Source: Burhinus oedicnemus (taxonomy: Eukaryota > Chordata > Aves > Charadriiformes > Burhinidae). From it: a DNA stretch of 64,000 bases. Where the stretch lies: assembly GCA_008921705.1 (NCBI GenBank), contig VFFE01007510.1, positions 566,572 to 630,571 on the forward strand, given 5' to 3'. The notes under the pieces were generated by a model. The model was not told the origin of the DNA. It worked only from the letters and a program-made list of their open reading frames with translations, and did not search any database. Shown one piece after another: positions 26,080 through 35,807 of the stretch. The translations under genes and the position numbers were made by a program. Within the stretch, counting starts at the first letter, position 1. Each line of letters starts with the position of its first letter.

Positions 26080-26645
26080 GACTTTGGCTGGGGTTAGTGT
26101 TATATTTCTTCACAGTAGCTCATATAGTGCTAGGTTTTAGATTTGTGACCAAAACAGTGTTGATAACATAGAGATGTTTTAGCTATTGTTGAGCAGCGCT
26201 TGCACAGTGCCAGGGTCTTTTCTGTTTCTCACTCTGTCCTGTCAGTGAGTAGGCTGGGAGTGTACAAGAGGTTGGGAGGGGACACAGCTGGGATAGCTGA
26301 CCCCAGCTGACCAAAGGGATATCCCATGTTATATGGCATTGTGCTCAGCAACAGAAGCTGGGGGAAGAAGGAGGAAGGGAAGGTGGAAGTTTGGAGTTAT
26401 GTTGTCTGTCTTCCCAAGTAACCATTAGACGTGATGAAGCCCTGCTTTCCTGGAGATGGCTGAACACCTGCCTGCTGATGGGAAGTAGTGAATGAATTCC
26501 TGATTTTGCTTTGCTTGCATGCCCAGCTTTTGCTTAACCTTTCAAACTGTCTTTATCTCAACCCATGAGGTTCCTGACTTTCTCCCTTCCAATTCTCTCC
26601 ACCATCCCACCAGGGGACAATGAGCAAGTGGCTGCGTGGGGCTGA
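26080..26645 (+). mobile_element. ERV LTR, 3'-truncated, family A relative
   Basis: The plus strand starts TGACTTTGGCTGGGGTTAGTG and runs through GTGCTAGGTTTTAGATTTGTG, GTTGATAACATAGAGATGTTTT, CCAAAGGGATATCCCATG and CTTCCCAAGTAACCATTAGA. These correspond block by block to the minus-strand LTRs at 10816 and 20992, so it is the same wider family in the opposite orientation. The TATA region reads CTCAGCAACAGAAGCTGG, so the promoter has been lost. The 3' end fades at about 26645 without the usual CCATGACA-like terminus, and no target-site duplication was found. Confidence 0.8.
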
Positions 26646-27026
26646 GCTTCTTCAGCTCGCAGCACCCTCACATTAGTGCCTTGGGAAATGTTGTCAGATA
26701 TATTCTGTACAGAAGGAATTCTATCAATGATTGCTTTTTAGATTGTCATATCTCATTCTTTAACCTCTGGCCCCTGCCCCCAAACACACACTACTTGCAT
26801 TGTCTCAAACCTCATTTCTCCAACAGATAATCCTTAAAACACATTTTGATAGGGAGGAAGCGACTCAGAGCTGGTGGGCTAGGTGGGACCTTTAAATCAC
26901 ATGAGCCTGCACAAGAAAGCAAGCTGTGTATGAGAGAAAATTGGAGCTGCCTATTTATGCCCTTTACCATTATGTTTTCAAATAAAAGAGATTTAAGTTG
27001 GTGTGTTGATTCACATGTGTTTAAAC
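26646..27026. other. Short unique interval between two LTRs
   Basis: About 380 bp of non-repetitive sequence. It contains no retroviral gene remnant, so the flanking LTRs are independent insertions. Confidence 0.5.
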
Positions 27027-27390
27027 TGTCCTGGTTTGAGGTAAAACAGAACCAATTTTCTGTTTGGTAATTTCGCTTTGCAACTCAGCCTCTTCTAACT
27101 AACTCAACTCTCTGAAACTCTCTGAAATTAACAGCATCTTGTGGAGACACTGTTTGTTCTCAGAGTGATAAGACCTGACTAGTTGTAATTTATGCCAAGG
27201 AATGGTATGCAGAAGCTCTTGCTTATACTTATTGCTATAACAACCAAGGTCAGCCAACTTAACTATTTGCCCTGTTGGAGGGTCGGAAGCAGAAAAGCGT
27301 AGAGGGGTCACACCTGCAGGGAGGAGCGGACAGGACAGGTGACCCAAACCTGCCCAACAGGGTATTCCATCCCATCTGCCTCATGCTCAG

Positions 27391-27397
27391 TATAAAA
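27391..27397 (+). promoter_or_regulatory. TATA box of LTR family B copy 1
   Basis: TATAAAA about 365 bp into the LTR, about 260 bp before the ATTAAA signal. The same arrangement is seen in copy 2 (47930-47936). Confidence 0.7.
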
Positions 27398-27655
27398 GCT
27401 GAGAGATCAAAGGGTCAGCTCTCTTTCTTCAGTGGCCAGCGTCCGAGGAGGACTCTCTCTGTTCATCTGCCTTTGATCCTGATCCATGCATTCCTGAATC
27501 CAGACCTGGAATTCAGTTCCCTTCCATCGCTGAGTCCAGTCTGGGACTTTCCTGGTGCCTGCTGGTGACGTGGTCATCATCCTGGGAGCTTGATAGGATT
27601 TTGCACATATTGCATATATTTCATTATTTTCTTTTTATTTTATTATTAATATTTC

Positions 27656-27661
27656 ATTAAA
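27656..27661 (+). terminator. ATTAAA poly(A) signal of LTR family B copy 1
   Basis: ATTAAA in an AT-rich stretch followed by a T/CT-rich region, conserved at the same place in copy 2 (48180-48185). Confidence 0.6.
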
Positions 27662-27781
27662 GTAGTTTAGTTTTTTCTAAGCTCTTAAGTCTCTTTCTCT
27701 CTCTCCCTCGTCTCCTTGGAAAGAGGTGGGGGAGGGCATCTTTTGTTCCTTTCAGTGGCCAGTCTGGCCCAAACTATGACA

Positions 27782-28078
27782 TAAACATAAAAAGTATTTT
27801 CAGTTAACAAATTGCAGACTGTTTTTAATTCTTTCTTCCTGCTTGCTCACTTAAGCCATTGTCCTATACCAGTGGTTCTCATTACAAAACGTCAGTGCCA
27901 ATTATGAGCTTTACCAAAAAAATCAAGAGACAAAACCCACTAAAGTCACATTTTTTCATGGCCTTTAGATTTCTAAGTCCTTTTTTTTGAATCACCACAA
28001 CTTACAGTAAAAAAAAACACATAGAATTTTCAAAAGTTGGGTTTCCAACAGAAAAAAATCCCAAGTATTTTATATGAC
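27782..28078. other. Short unique interval
   Basis: Non-repetitive AT-rich sequence between an LTR and an old CR1 tail. Confidence 0.5.
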
Positions 28079-28440
28079 TATAAGAACATAAGAATGCCCA
28101 TACAGAGTTGGACCAAAGGTCCAAGTAGTCCGATAACCTTTCTCTGACGCTGGCTAATAAGAGCTTCATAAATTCTAAGACCAGGGTAACCACACAGTGA
28201 TTATTCTCCAGACTGTCTCCTTCTCTCCAATGACCTGCAGCTCGGGTGATGCCTTTACATTTTATAGCCTTGACAGTTTTATATTCCATGAATTTGGCCA
28301 GTGTTGTATTTAACCTATGTAAGCTTTTAGCCTCCAAAGCATCCCATGAGAAAGAGTCGACACCTTGCTTGCACATTGTGTAACAAATTCTGTCTTTCTG
28401 ATTGTTTTGAATTGCTGTGTCCCAAGGCTGTCTTGCGAAT
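28079..28440 (-). mobile_element. Very old CR1-type LINE 3' end (turtle/croc-like tail)
   Basis: The left end reads TATAAGAA then CATAAGAA, followed by TGCCCATACAGAGTTGGACC and AAAGGTCCAAGTAGTCCG. On the minus strand this becomes ...GGACCTTTGGTCCAACTC...ATTCTTATG, matching by recall the 3' tail of CR1 elements typical of turtles and crocodilians rather than the ATTCTRTG tail of bird CR1. Further in, CCATGAATTTGGCCAG and AAGCTTTTAGCCTCCAAAGC followed by ATCCCATGAGAAAGAGT match the same consensus region. A 157-codon open frame crosses it on the minus strand but has no frame agreement with CR1 ORF2 and is judged fortuitous. The 5' limit is approximate. Confidence 0.75.
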
Positions 28441-31400
28441 TCGTGATAACTGGCCATATAGCACTTGTGCAGCACCTGAGGGCAACTGCAAGCAAGGCTG
28501 ATGAATAACGTGAAGTGGTGCTGTGATTTAGTGGCAGGTGATACCAGATAAGATTATTAGATGGCAGAGTTGCTCAGATCTTGGAGATATGAAGCGGGAA
28601 TAAAAGAGAGCCCCAGTGCCACCTTGTGTGGTAGCCTCTACCAATGGCTGAAGTTACTGGGGAAAAGCTCCTGACATAACAGGAAGATCAGACAAGCTAG
28701 AGGTGAGGGGGGTGAAGAGGGCACAGGGTGAGAAGACTGGGAAGGAGAGAGGGATAAAGCGCTTCAGATAGCCCATATCTCACTGAACCTATCCCAATCC
28801 AGCAAAACAGTTTGGGAATGTCCAAATGTCTGTTGATAGATTGACACTTCTTGTTACAAGGATAACACGTATGAGTGATACAACCAAGGTTCCTTATCAT
28901 TAGAAGGACAGGCTTGCAGAAGTGAGAGACTGGAGCAATTAAACATGTTGACTAAGGGTCCAGAAGAGACAAGATAGTGGGAACTAGACAAGGAATAAAG
29001 TTAAGTCTACTGAGCATAGACAGAAGAAGCAAAAGAAAAGCTATGACAACAAACAATGGTAGAATAAGATATATCCATTTATGATAGCATTTGAGATATT
29101 TCTTCCCACATGTTCATCCAGAAGAGACCAGAAATCTGAGGGTCTCTTCTGTCCCTTAGTTGAAAAATCTGTCTTCTTCACTGTCATGTTTTAGCAGTCT
29201 TTGCATATGCATTAGTAACCCATGTAATCCTCATTATGCAACAGCATATAATATCAATTTCTTATTTGATGGACCAGTAAGGAGTTGGGAACACTGAGGC
29301 ATAGCTCTGATGTCTTTCACAACTGGACAGTATATGGTTCATTAGCCTATTCCTTTACAACCAGATGTGTACCAAGGTGTTTAAGAGATGCTACTTCTTA
29401 CTTGCAAATGCTTCACTTTTCACATCTGTTGGTTCTTGTTGAACTACAACTACATCTTTGATAAACTACTACATCAACCAATGTAGTTGCTTAACTTCAC
29501 AGTTACAGCTTTCCTCTTGGTGCTGCTCCTCCTTCAAATTAGGCAAGTAAAGTAACAGTTAAAGGTAACACCCTGCCTTTCCCTCAAATTGTCTTATTTG
29601 GTCATGAAAAAGGGCACCAAGCCCTTGCTCATGTCGTGTATTCTGCTGCCATCATGTGGCTATTTCTTTTCATTCACATCAAGATTTATAAAAAAAATAA
29701 TTTGTAGTTTTTGCACCTAAATTAAATTGTAGGTACCACACTCTGTCCTCAAAACTTTGCTCTAACTTTGCTCTAAGAAGTATACTCCTTAGTTTTTGAT
29801 ATTTTTCGTATTTATTGATAAATGAGGCATCTGCCCCACACTTCCATAACAAATACTTTAGAAGTTTTCTGTTGCATGACAAAAGTGATTGGGCCAAAAT
29901 ACGCATAATTTGCATGGTGAATACTAAGCGTGAGTGCACATATCGTTTTACAATTCAGTAAGCAACTTTGCTCACACAATACTTTCCATTGAGCTGACAC
30001 AAAGAGAATTGCTCATAATGTTTGCTCCATGGCTTGGCATCTTGAGTTGCCTGAGGCAAATTCTATTTTTTTCCATATACTCAGTTTAACTTTGATGTCC
30101 AACCATTGAAGAAGTCCCTTGGATCTTTTTTGTCATGAATTGCACATTTGGAGACAGGAAAGAATTTTTTTTCTCTGAGGCTTTTTCCTCTGGTTTTAAT
30201 CTTGAAGACAAAGAAGTGAAGACGGTACAAAACTCTTCCTGGTCTCTAGGGTATATGATATAACTTGCAATATCATCAGTCTTCCTGTGTCTGACAAAAC
30301 TACATTAGTATTTTTGGTTCTGTTTGGAATCCCCTTTCTGGTGAATAGTCTTCTCATTTGACCAGGCTAAACTGGAAGTATAAGAGCTTCAGCAGCTGAA
30401 GTGGACAAGCACTTCAGCTGTTGATGATGTCTGCCTGACAACGCCTCTCAACATACATGTACGCATGTGCAAGCACAGCCTTGTATTATTTAGGATGAGC
30501 ATGTGGCTGACTTCTTTGAGGATAAAGGACCTTTAAATAGAAATAATACATTGAAGTACATTGAGGTCCTTTAAACATTTGGTGCTTAGTTGTCTGCCCT
30601 TCTGTAGTTGTCAGCTTGAGCACCAAATGTTTAACAAAGCAAGCAAATGTATTAACAAACTCTTCCTGAAACATGTTGCTTGTATTACCTAACATGTCAG
30701 TTTTAAAGAGGTAAGTGATAGTGATTTAAACAAATGTTAAGATACACAGGGCTGTTAAGAACAATAGTGCACATTAACAGAATTAATATAACTTCAAGCT
30801 TCTGCCTAGCACGCTTGGGCATGTAAGTTTTAACTTCTAAATGTGTGTAAATGCTGAAAAGTCTGCTGTTCTTTCTGCCTAGAAGCATTGCTATCTTGCT
30901 GGAGCTGAGCACTGCAGCACCCACCTCATGCCTAACACCATTTGGGATTTACAAATTGCCTGACACTCCCCAAGAGCATTGAATTCAGTACAGATCTAGA
31001 GGGGGAAGGACGCTTGTCATAATGTGGTAAGCAGAACCTTATAATCCTTACACATTTGCATTTCCTATATTAAGACGTACTTGCCTGTTGCCTCACTCCA
31101 TTTGAGATCTCTGCAGTGATAAGCATAGTGAGTGTTATAGGTTAAAAATGACATTCCTTTGCCTGTTGTTGCAATGCAACTATTTTCCTCCTGTTTGCTT
31201 ATAAACGTATCAAATTTCTTAGGGGCAGAATTTTTCCACACTTTATGTTAGTTTAGGTGGCAATTTAAAAGTTTAATCTCACACACACTTGTGTATCTGT
31301 CCATGCACATGAGCCACATGGATGAAGAGGGTTTGTTTATTTATCTTCAGTCAGAAACTGTAATTCAACAATATCTGAACTAAATTTTGTTAAACTGATA

Positions 31401-31526
31401 TCTTCATAGCGTCGGCTTGGAATCTAAAGCTAAGCATGAGGGACAAAAGTTAAGCTGACAGAGTGAATATTAGAATTGTTTGCATGCCTGTTCAGCAGGA
31501 TCTTTCTCATTACACTTGAGAATGAG
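28441..31526. other. 3.1 kb unique DNA with an inverted repeat
   Basis: No gene recognised. It contains an 11-bp exact tandem duplication of ACTTTGCTCTA (29754-29775) and the hairpin-forming inverted repeat at 30571-30634. Confidence 0.5.
30571..30634. repeat. Perfect 16-bp inverted repeat with 32-nt loop
   Basis: The arms TTAAACATTTGGTGCT (30571-30586) and AGCACCAAATGTTTAA (30619-30634) are exact reverse complements, separated by 32 nt. A further 9-bp inverted pair, TAATACATT (30544-30552) and AATGTATTA (30646-30654), flanks them, so a bulged stem of about 110 nt is possible. It may be chance, a decayed palindromic transposon or a small-RNA hairpin. There is no known match by eye. Confidence 0.7.
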
Positions 31527-32047
31527 AATCACAGAATCACAGGATCACAGGGGTTGGAAGGGACCTCTGGAGATCATCTAGTCCAACCCCCCCTGCCAGA
31601 GCAGGGTCACCTACAGCAGGTTGCACAGGACGGCGTCCAGGCGGGTTTGGAATGTCTCCAGAGTCAGAGACTCCACCACCTCTCTGGGCAGCCTGTTCCA
31701 GTGCTCTGCCACCCTCAAAGTAAAGAAGTTCCTCCTCATGTTTAGATGGAACTTCCTATGTTCCAGTTTGTGCCCATTACCTCTTGTCCTATCACTGGGC
31801 GCCACTGAAAAAAGACTGGTCCCATCCTCCCGGCACCTTCCCTTTAAGTATTTATAAGCATTGATGAGATCCCCTCTGAGCCTTCTCTCCTCCAGACTAA
31901 ACAGACCCAAGTCCCTCAGCCTTTCCTCATAAGAAAGATGTTCCAGCCCCCTAATCATCTTTGTAGCCCTCTGCTGTACCCTCTCCAGCAGCTCCCTGTC
32001 CTTCTTGAACCAGGAAGCCTAGTACTGGACACATATTGGTGCTCACT
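31527..32047 (-). mobile_element. CR1 LINE, 5'-truncated, relatively young
   Basis: The left end is AATCACAGAATCACAGGATCAC, the reverse complement of tandem CR1 tail octamers. It is followed by GGTTGGAAGGGACCTCTGGA and a long colinear match to the ORF2 C-terminal region. It is cut at the 5' side near 32047, the usual result of incomplete reverse transcription. Its open frame is nearly intact, so it is less decayed than the other CR1 copies here. Confidence 0.95.
31611..32018 (-). pseudogene. CR1 ORF2 C-terminal remnant
   Basis: About 135 codons stay open and end at TAG (31611-31613). Residue blocks [59 protein letters not shown] and [13 protein letters not shown] are the conserved C-terminal domain that follows reverse transcriptase in CR1. 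It stops on the upstream side at an in-frame TAG (32019-32021), where the family has a Trp codon (TGG). No endonuclease or polymerase core is present, so it cannot encode a working enzyme. Confidence 0.93.
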
Positions 32048-35000
32048 GTCACGGGACAGTTTCAGGTTTTTCTGTTCAGTTTTAAGTGACTGCAAGTATT
32101 GGCTGCTCTGGGAAATGTCTTAACTTCCAAGAGCTTCAGAGCACAGAGTAAACAGGACCAAGAAAGAGGAATAAATATGCTCCCAAAATTTGAATTATAG
32201 GCCTCCAACAACCTTTAGACACACTTAGTAATACCTGCACAAAGCAGAGGTTATCCCACCTTTTTAACGTCGTGATGTTGAATTCTCTCTGGCACAATGG
32301 TCCGGCTTTAACAAGAGGAGAGTGGTCCGTGTAGCCAGCACTAGCTGTGAGAGTCTGCTGAAGCACCGTGTTTGGTTACCTGTGTATTTCTCCCCAGCAA
32401 AGTCAAACTCCTGTGCTTTGGCCAGAACAAGCACATGCTAAATAAGCATGTCACAGCAAGCCAACATGTCAGAGTCTTGCTATGACACGATAAAAACTGT
32501 GGGCAGCATTATGAAGGGGTGGGGAATTAAGCTGTTAGTTTTTCAAACATCTGTTTAGGAACAGATATCTTAAATTATTATTAGCTTTCATCCTGTTTTG
32601 TTTTGTTTGCAAGTGCATAATTTGCAGTGATGAATCTCTTGGTAGTTGGAATCCACCAGTCAAAGAAAATGAAATCTTAGCATCCTGGAGATCACTGCAA
32701 TTTGATTAATCCAGAGGGATGAGTGCCTATCATCTAGCTTGACATGGTACTTTAGTGAAAAGAAAGCTAAAAGAAAGTAATTTTCAATGGTGTAAATTAT
32801 TTAGCTTTCTACTAAGAATCAAATTGGAGGAGGAGTAAGAAGATGAGAATTTTCCAGACAGCAGCTTTTATAATCACTGTGTCTTGATAGATCACACACA
32901 GATGCGGTAATTACAACTGTGGTATATTAATTTTCTACCAAGATACCGACACAGGCAACACAGCATTATGATGTTTTTCTGTCTTGGTCATAACTCCTTG
33001 GGCATATTTCTTTCTAGAATAACTCATAAAACCATAAATTTTCCCTCCTATTCTTTCTATTGATAAGCAACTAGGGAAGGTTAATGTTTGTGAAGATGAA
33101 AAGGTTCTCATTATTATGATTGCAGTTACACAGAAAAGATGTGAAAAGCATTTTAAAACAGAACTGAGAAGGGGAAGTTGAAGTATGAAGTATTACTGTA
33201 TTTCAGCACAAAAAAAAAAAGAATTCCCATTACAGTAGTAAAGACACTTAAAAGCTGCATAGAAAAAATGTTTGCCTAAATTTAAAATCTTTATGTGAAG
33301 AGGTGTGTACAGCGTGGGGAAAGCAGTATGCCTAATTCTCGGAAAGGAGAACTCATCCTTTCCTCATCAACTGAGACACTAATTTACAGGGTCAAAGACT
33401 GAGGGGAATTCCTCCAATGAATAATGTTTTTGCAGAGGAGAACATGAGTTTTACCCAAATGACTTACCACAGAGAGAAGTTCAAATACTAATTGAACTAG
33501 CCTACAGCACTGCTTTGCAGTAGTACTTGCTGTCTTCATTCATAGATAAGGAAAACAGAGCAGAGGGAGCCAGGTTGCCTGACTTTAGTACATCAAGAAG
33601 TGCTGGAAAACCTCAGAGTTAAGGCACATCGGTCAAAGTTTCTGTAAGATGATGTCTATATGTGCCTAAATTCCTGTTACAGCCAATGAAGACCCAGTCT
33701 ACAGTTGGTGGAGCGTAGAGAGCGACCCAGCTGTCCACCAGCTGTCCAGCTTAGTGCGAGCTGCATTGCTCCATATGCTCCTTTGAATTGCATGACCAGG
33801 GGCAGAATTCAGTTGCCTAAATGCTATTTGCCATTTTATACGCTCTTGCAGTGACACCTATACGCTTTTGACAAACAAAGAGTTGAGGCTTTAGGCTACT
33901 TAGTAATTATGTAGCCTACTGAGAACTGAACTTGAATTGCTGAGTCCTCAGCACAAAACTCTCCTTCCCTCCTATATTCAGTTTGGGTTTAAAGTGTTCT
34001 TTTTCCTCAAAAAATTAAATATTTTTTTTTCTCCATGTCTACCTGAAAAAGAGGTATTATGAAAATATTATGAGCAAATAAATGTAAGTCTTGGAACTAT
34101 AAATGTGAAGGTGAAAGAGCTGTATAAGATTATTAGACCTATTCCTGTCTGCACAGGCAAGAAAGCCAGGCTTGCATGGCCGAGGCAGCATATCATCTCT
34201 GCAAACACTTGTGAAATACAGTTCTTTGTGGAGTGCCCTGGAAGCCCACAAGAAAAACCTGTCCTCACTGCACTCTTTGCAGAGTTCCCAAAGTTCACAT
34301 TGCTGACGATGAACCACCACTTATGAATTAGCATATTATATAAATCATGCTCGATTATAAGGGTATATTCCCACTCCTTAACCAGCACAATGAAAATAGA
34401 ACAGGAAAAAAGAACTGCATGACTGTTTTATTTACGTAAAGAAATGTCATTAAAATTCTTTTGATTTTCCTGGAGGCAATATTTTTACATTAGCAGGAAT
34501 ACAGATCTGGCCTAATTTCCTAACTGCAAGTTAATGAGGATTGGAGATATTTAAATTACAGTCAGTGAACTTAGATATTTAGAAAAGGGAATATCTTTAG
34601 TGAAAGAGATGTGTGGGGAAAAATGCTGCAGTGAAGTTGGAAAAGAGAAGAACTTTTTGTGGATCAGTTGTACACCAATTTTCTATATATAGTGCTAAGA
34701 TATTTATTTGGAACAGCAAGTTAAAAGAGGTATTGCAATAGAAACATAAATGGATGTCTGTCAAAGCTGGCCAGAACTGGATTTTTCTTAAGAGTAAGAA
34801 GCTATTTTATTGTTTTCCCCTCTTTTGCCTTTATTTCTGTATGTGGTTTTGAGTTGAGTTTACATATCCACCCTAATCTGAACTGTCACAGACATTAAAT
34901 TGGATACTTCACTTCTCCGGTAGCGTTCTGGACCTAGAGCTGCACAGAGGGAAGTGAACTGGTTCCTGGAGGTACTGTGCTGTTCAGGGTAGGAGGTGGT

Positions 35001-35759
35001 GGGCAGTGGAAGAACCTGTATAACAGCTGTAGCAAGTGTAGCCACACGCAAACACAGGCCCCCTATCCATTAACATCAATGTCTATAATTTCTCTGTGCT
35101 CTGTGTGGAGGCACTGTGGACAGGCACTGCACAAGCACACTGTCCTATATTGTGCTGCCTCTATACTCTTCCCTTGGGATACATTCTTCAACCTACTGGA
35201 ATCCTAGGCATTTTTTTCTCATTTTTAAAAATTGAAATTATTCCATTTTTTCCCTTCTTCTTTACTGCTTTTTAAAAAATATTTGGGGAGGCAGGTTTGT
35301 TGAAATACTGATAAGTTAAAGCCTACAAATATTTGAAGTTAGAAAGCTGTGACTTTCCGAGAAAACTATCCTTTTTTATGACACAAATTTGCAATTTGAT
35401 AAAGAAAGCTTAAAGACTTGAGCAAAAAAATTAAATTTGCTGTAATATTTATTTTTATTATCCCTTTCAGTTGCTAAATCTATTCATTCGATTTGTAAAT
35501 CAAATCTACTGTGTTAGTATGTATGTTTCCTAGATACTTTTGTCTCTAGTTCTTCAGAGCAGTACCTTGCTGACAGGGCATTTCATACAGTCCAATATTC
35601 TACCATTACATCCATCTTGCAAAATAATTACTATATTCTTGGAAACAGACTGCAAAGAAATGAATAATCTAGTGAAACTTGAGGGTTGGAAAGCAGTGGG
35701 GTCATGACAGAAAAAGAAAGTGGGTAAGCTAACTTTCATCGTGCATACAAGAAATAAAC

Positions 35760-35807
35760 TTAATCGAAATTTTTCAAACACCGTTAATCGAAATTTTTCA
35801 AACACCG
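35760..35807. repeat. Exact 24-bp tandem duplication
   Basis: Two adjacent, identical 24-bp copies (35760-35783 and 35784-35807), each containing TCGAAA and ending CACCG. All four CpG sites are intact in a CpG-poor background, so the duplication is probably recent or maintained. Confidence 0.95.

Larger units (their letters stand above)
27027..27781 (+). mobile_element. Solo ERV LTR, family B copy 1
   Basis: The element begins TGTCCTGGTTTGAGGTAAAA and ends AAACTATGACA, with an exact 5-bp duplication TAAAC (27022-27026 and 27782-27786). Inside are a TATA box (TATAAAA, 27391-27397), an ATTAAA polyadenylation signal (27656-27661) and a CT-rich U5 tract near 27690-27715. The order U3 promoter, R with poly(A) signal, then U5 sets the plus orientation. 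It aligns nearly end to end with 47587-48313. No internal retroviral genes adjoin it. The 5-bp duplication suggests ERVL class. The family name is not assigned. Confidence 0.94.

Noticed and set aside
27099..27347. Minus-strand frame sharing its first 27 residues with one at 47653-47886
   Set aside because: The identity arises because both lie antisense in two copies of the same LTR, not from a conserved protein.
28002..28475. 157-codon open frame on the minus strand, the longest in the window
   Set aside because: It crosses the old CR1 3' non-coding region and both edges, with no residue pattern of a known family. The openness is fortuitous.
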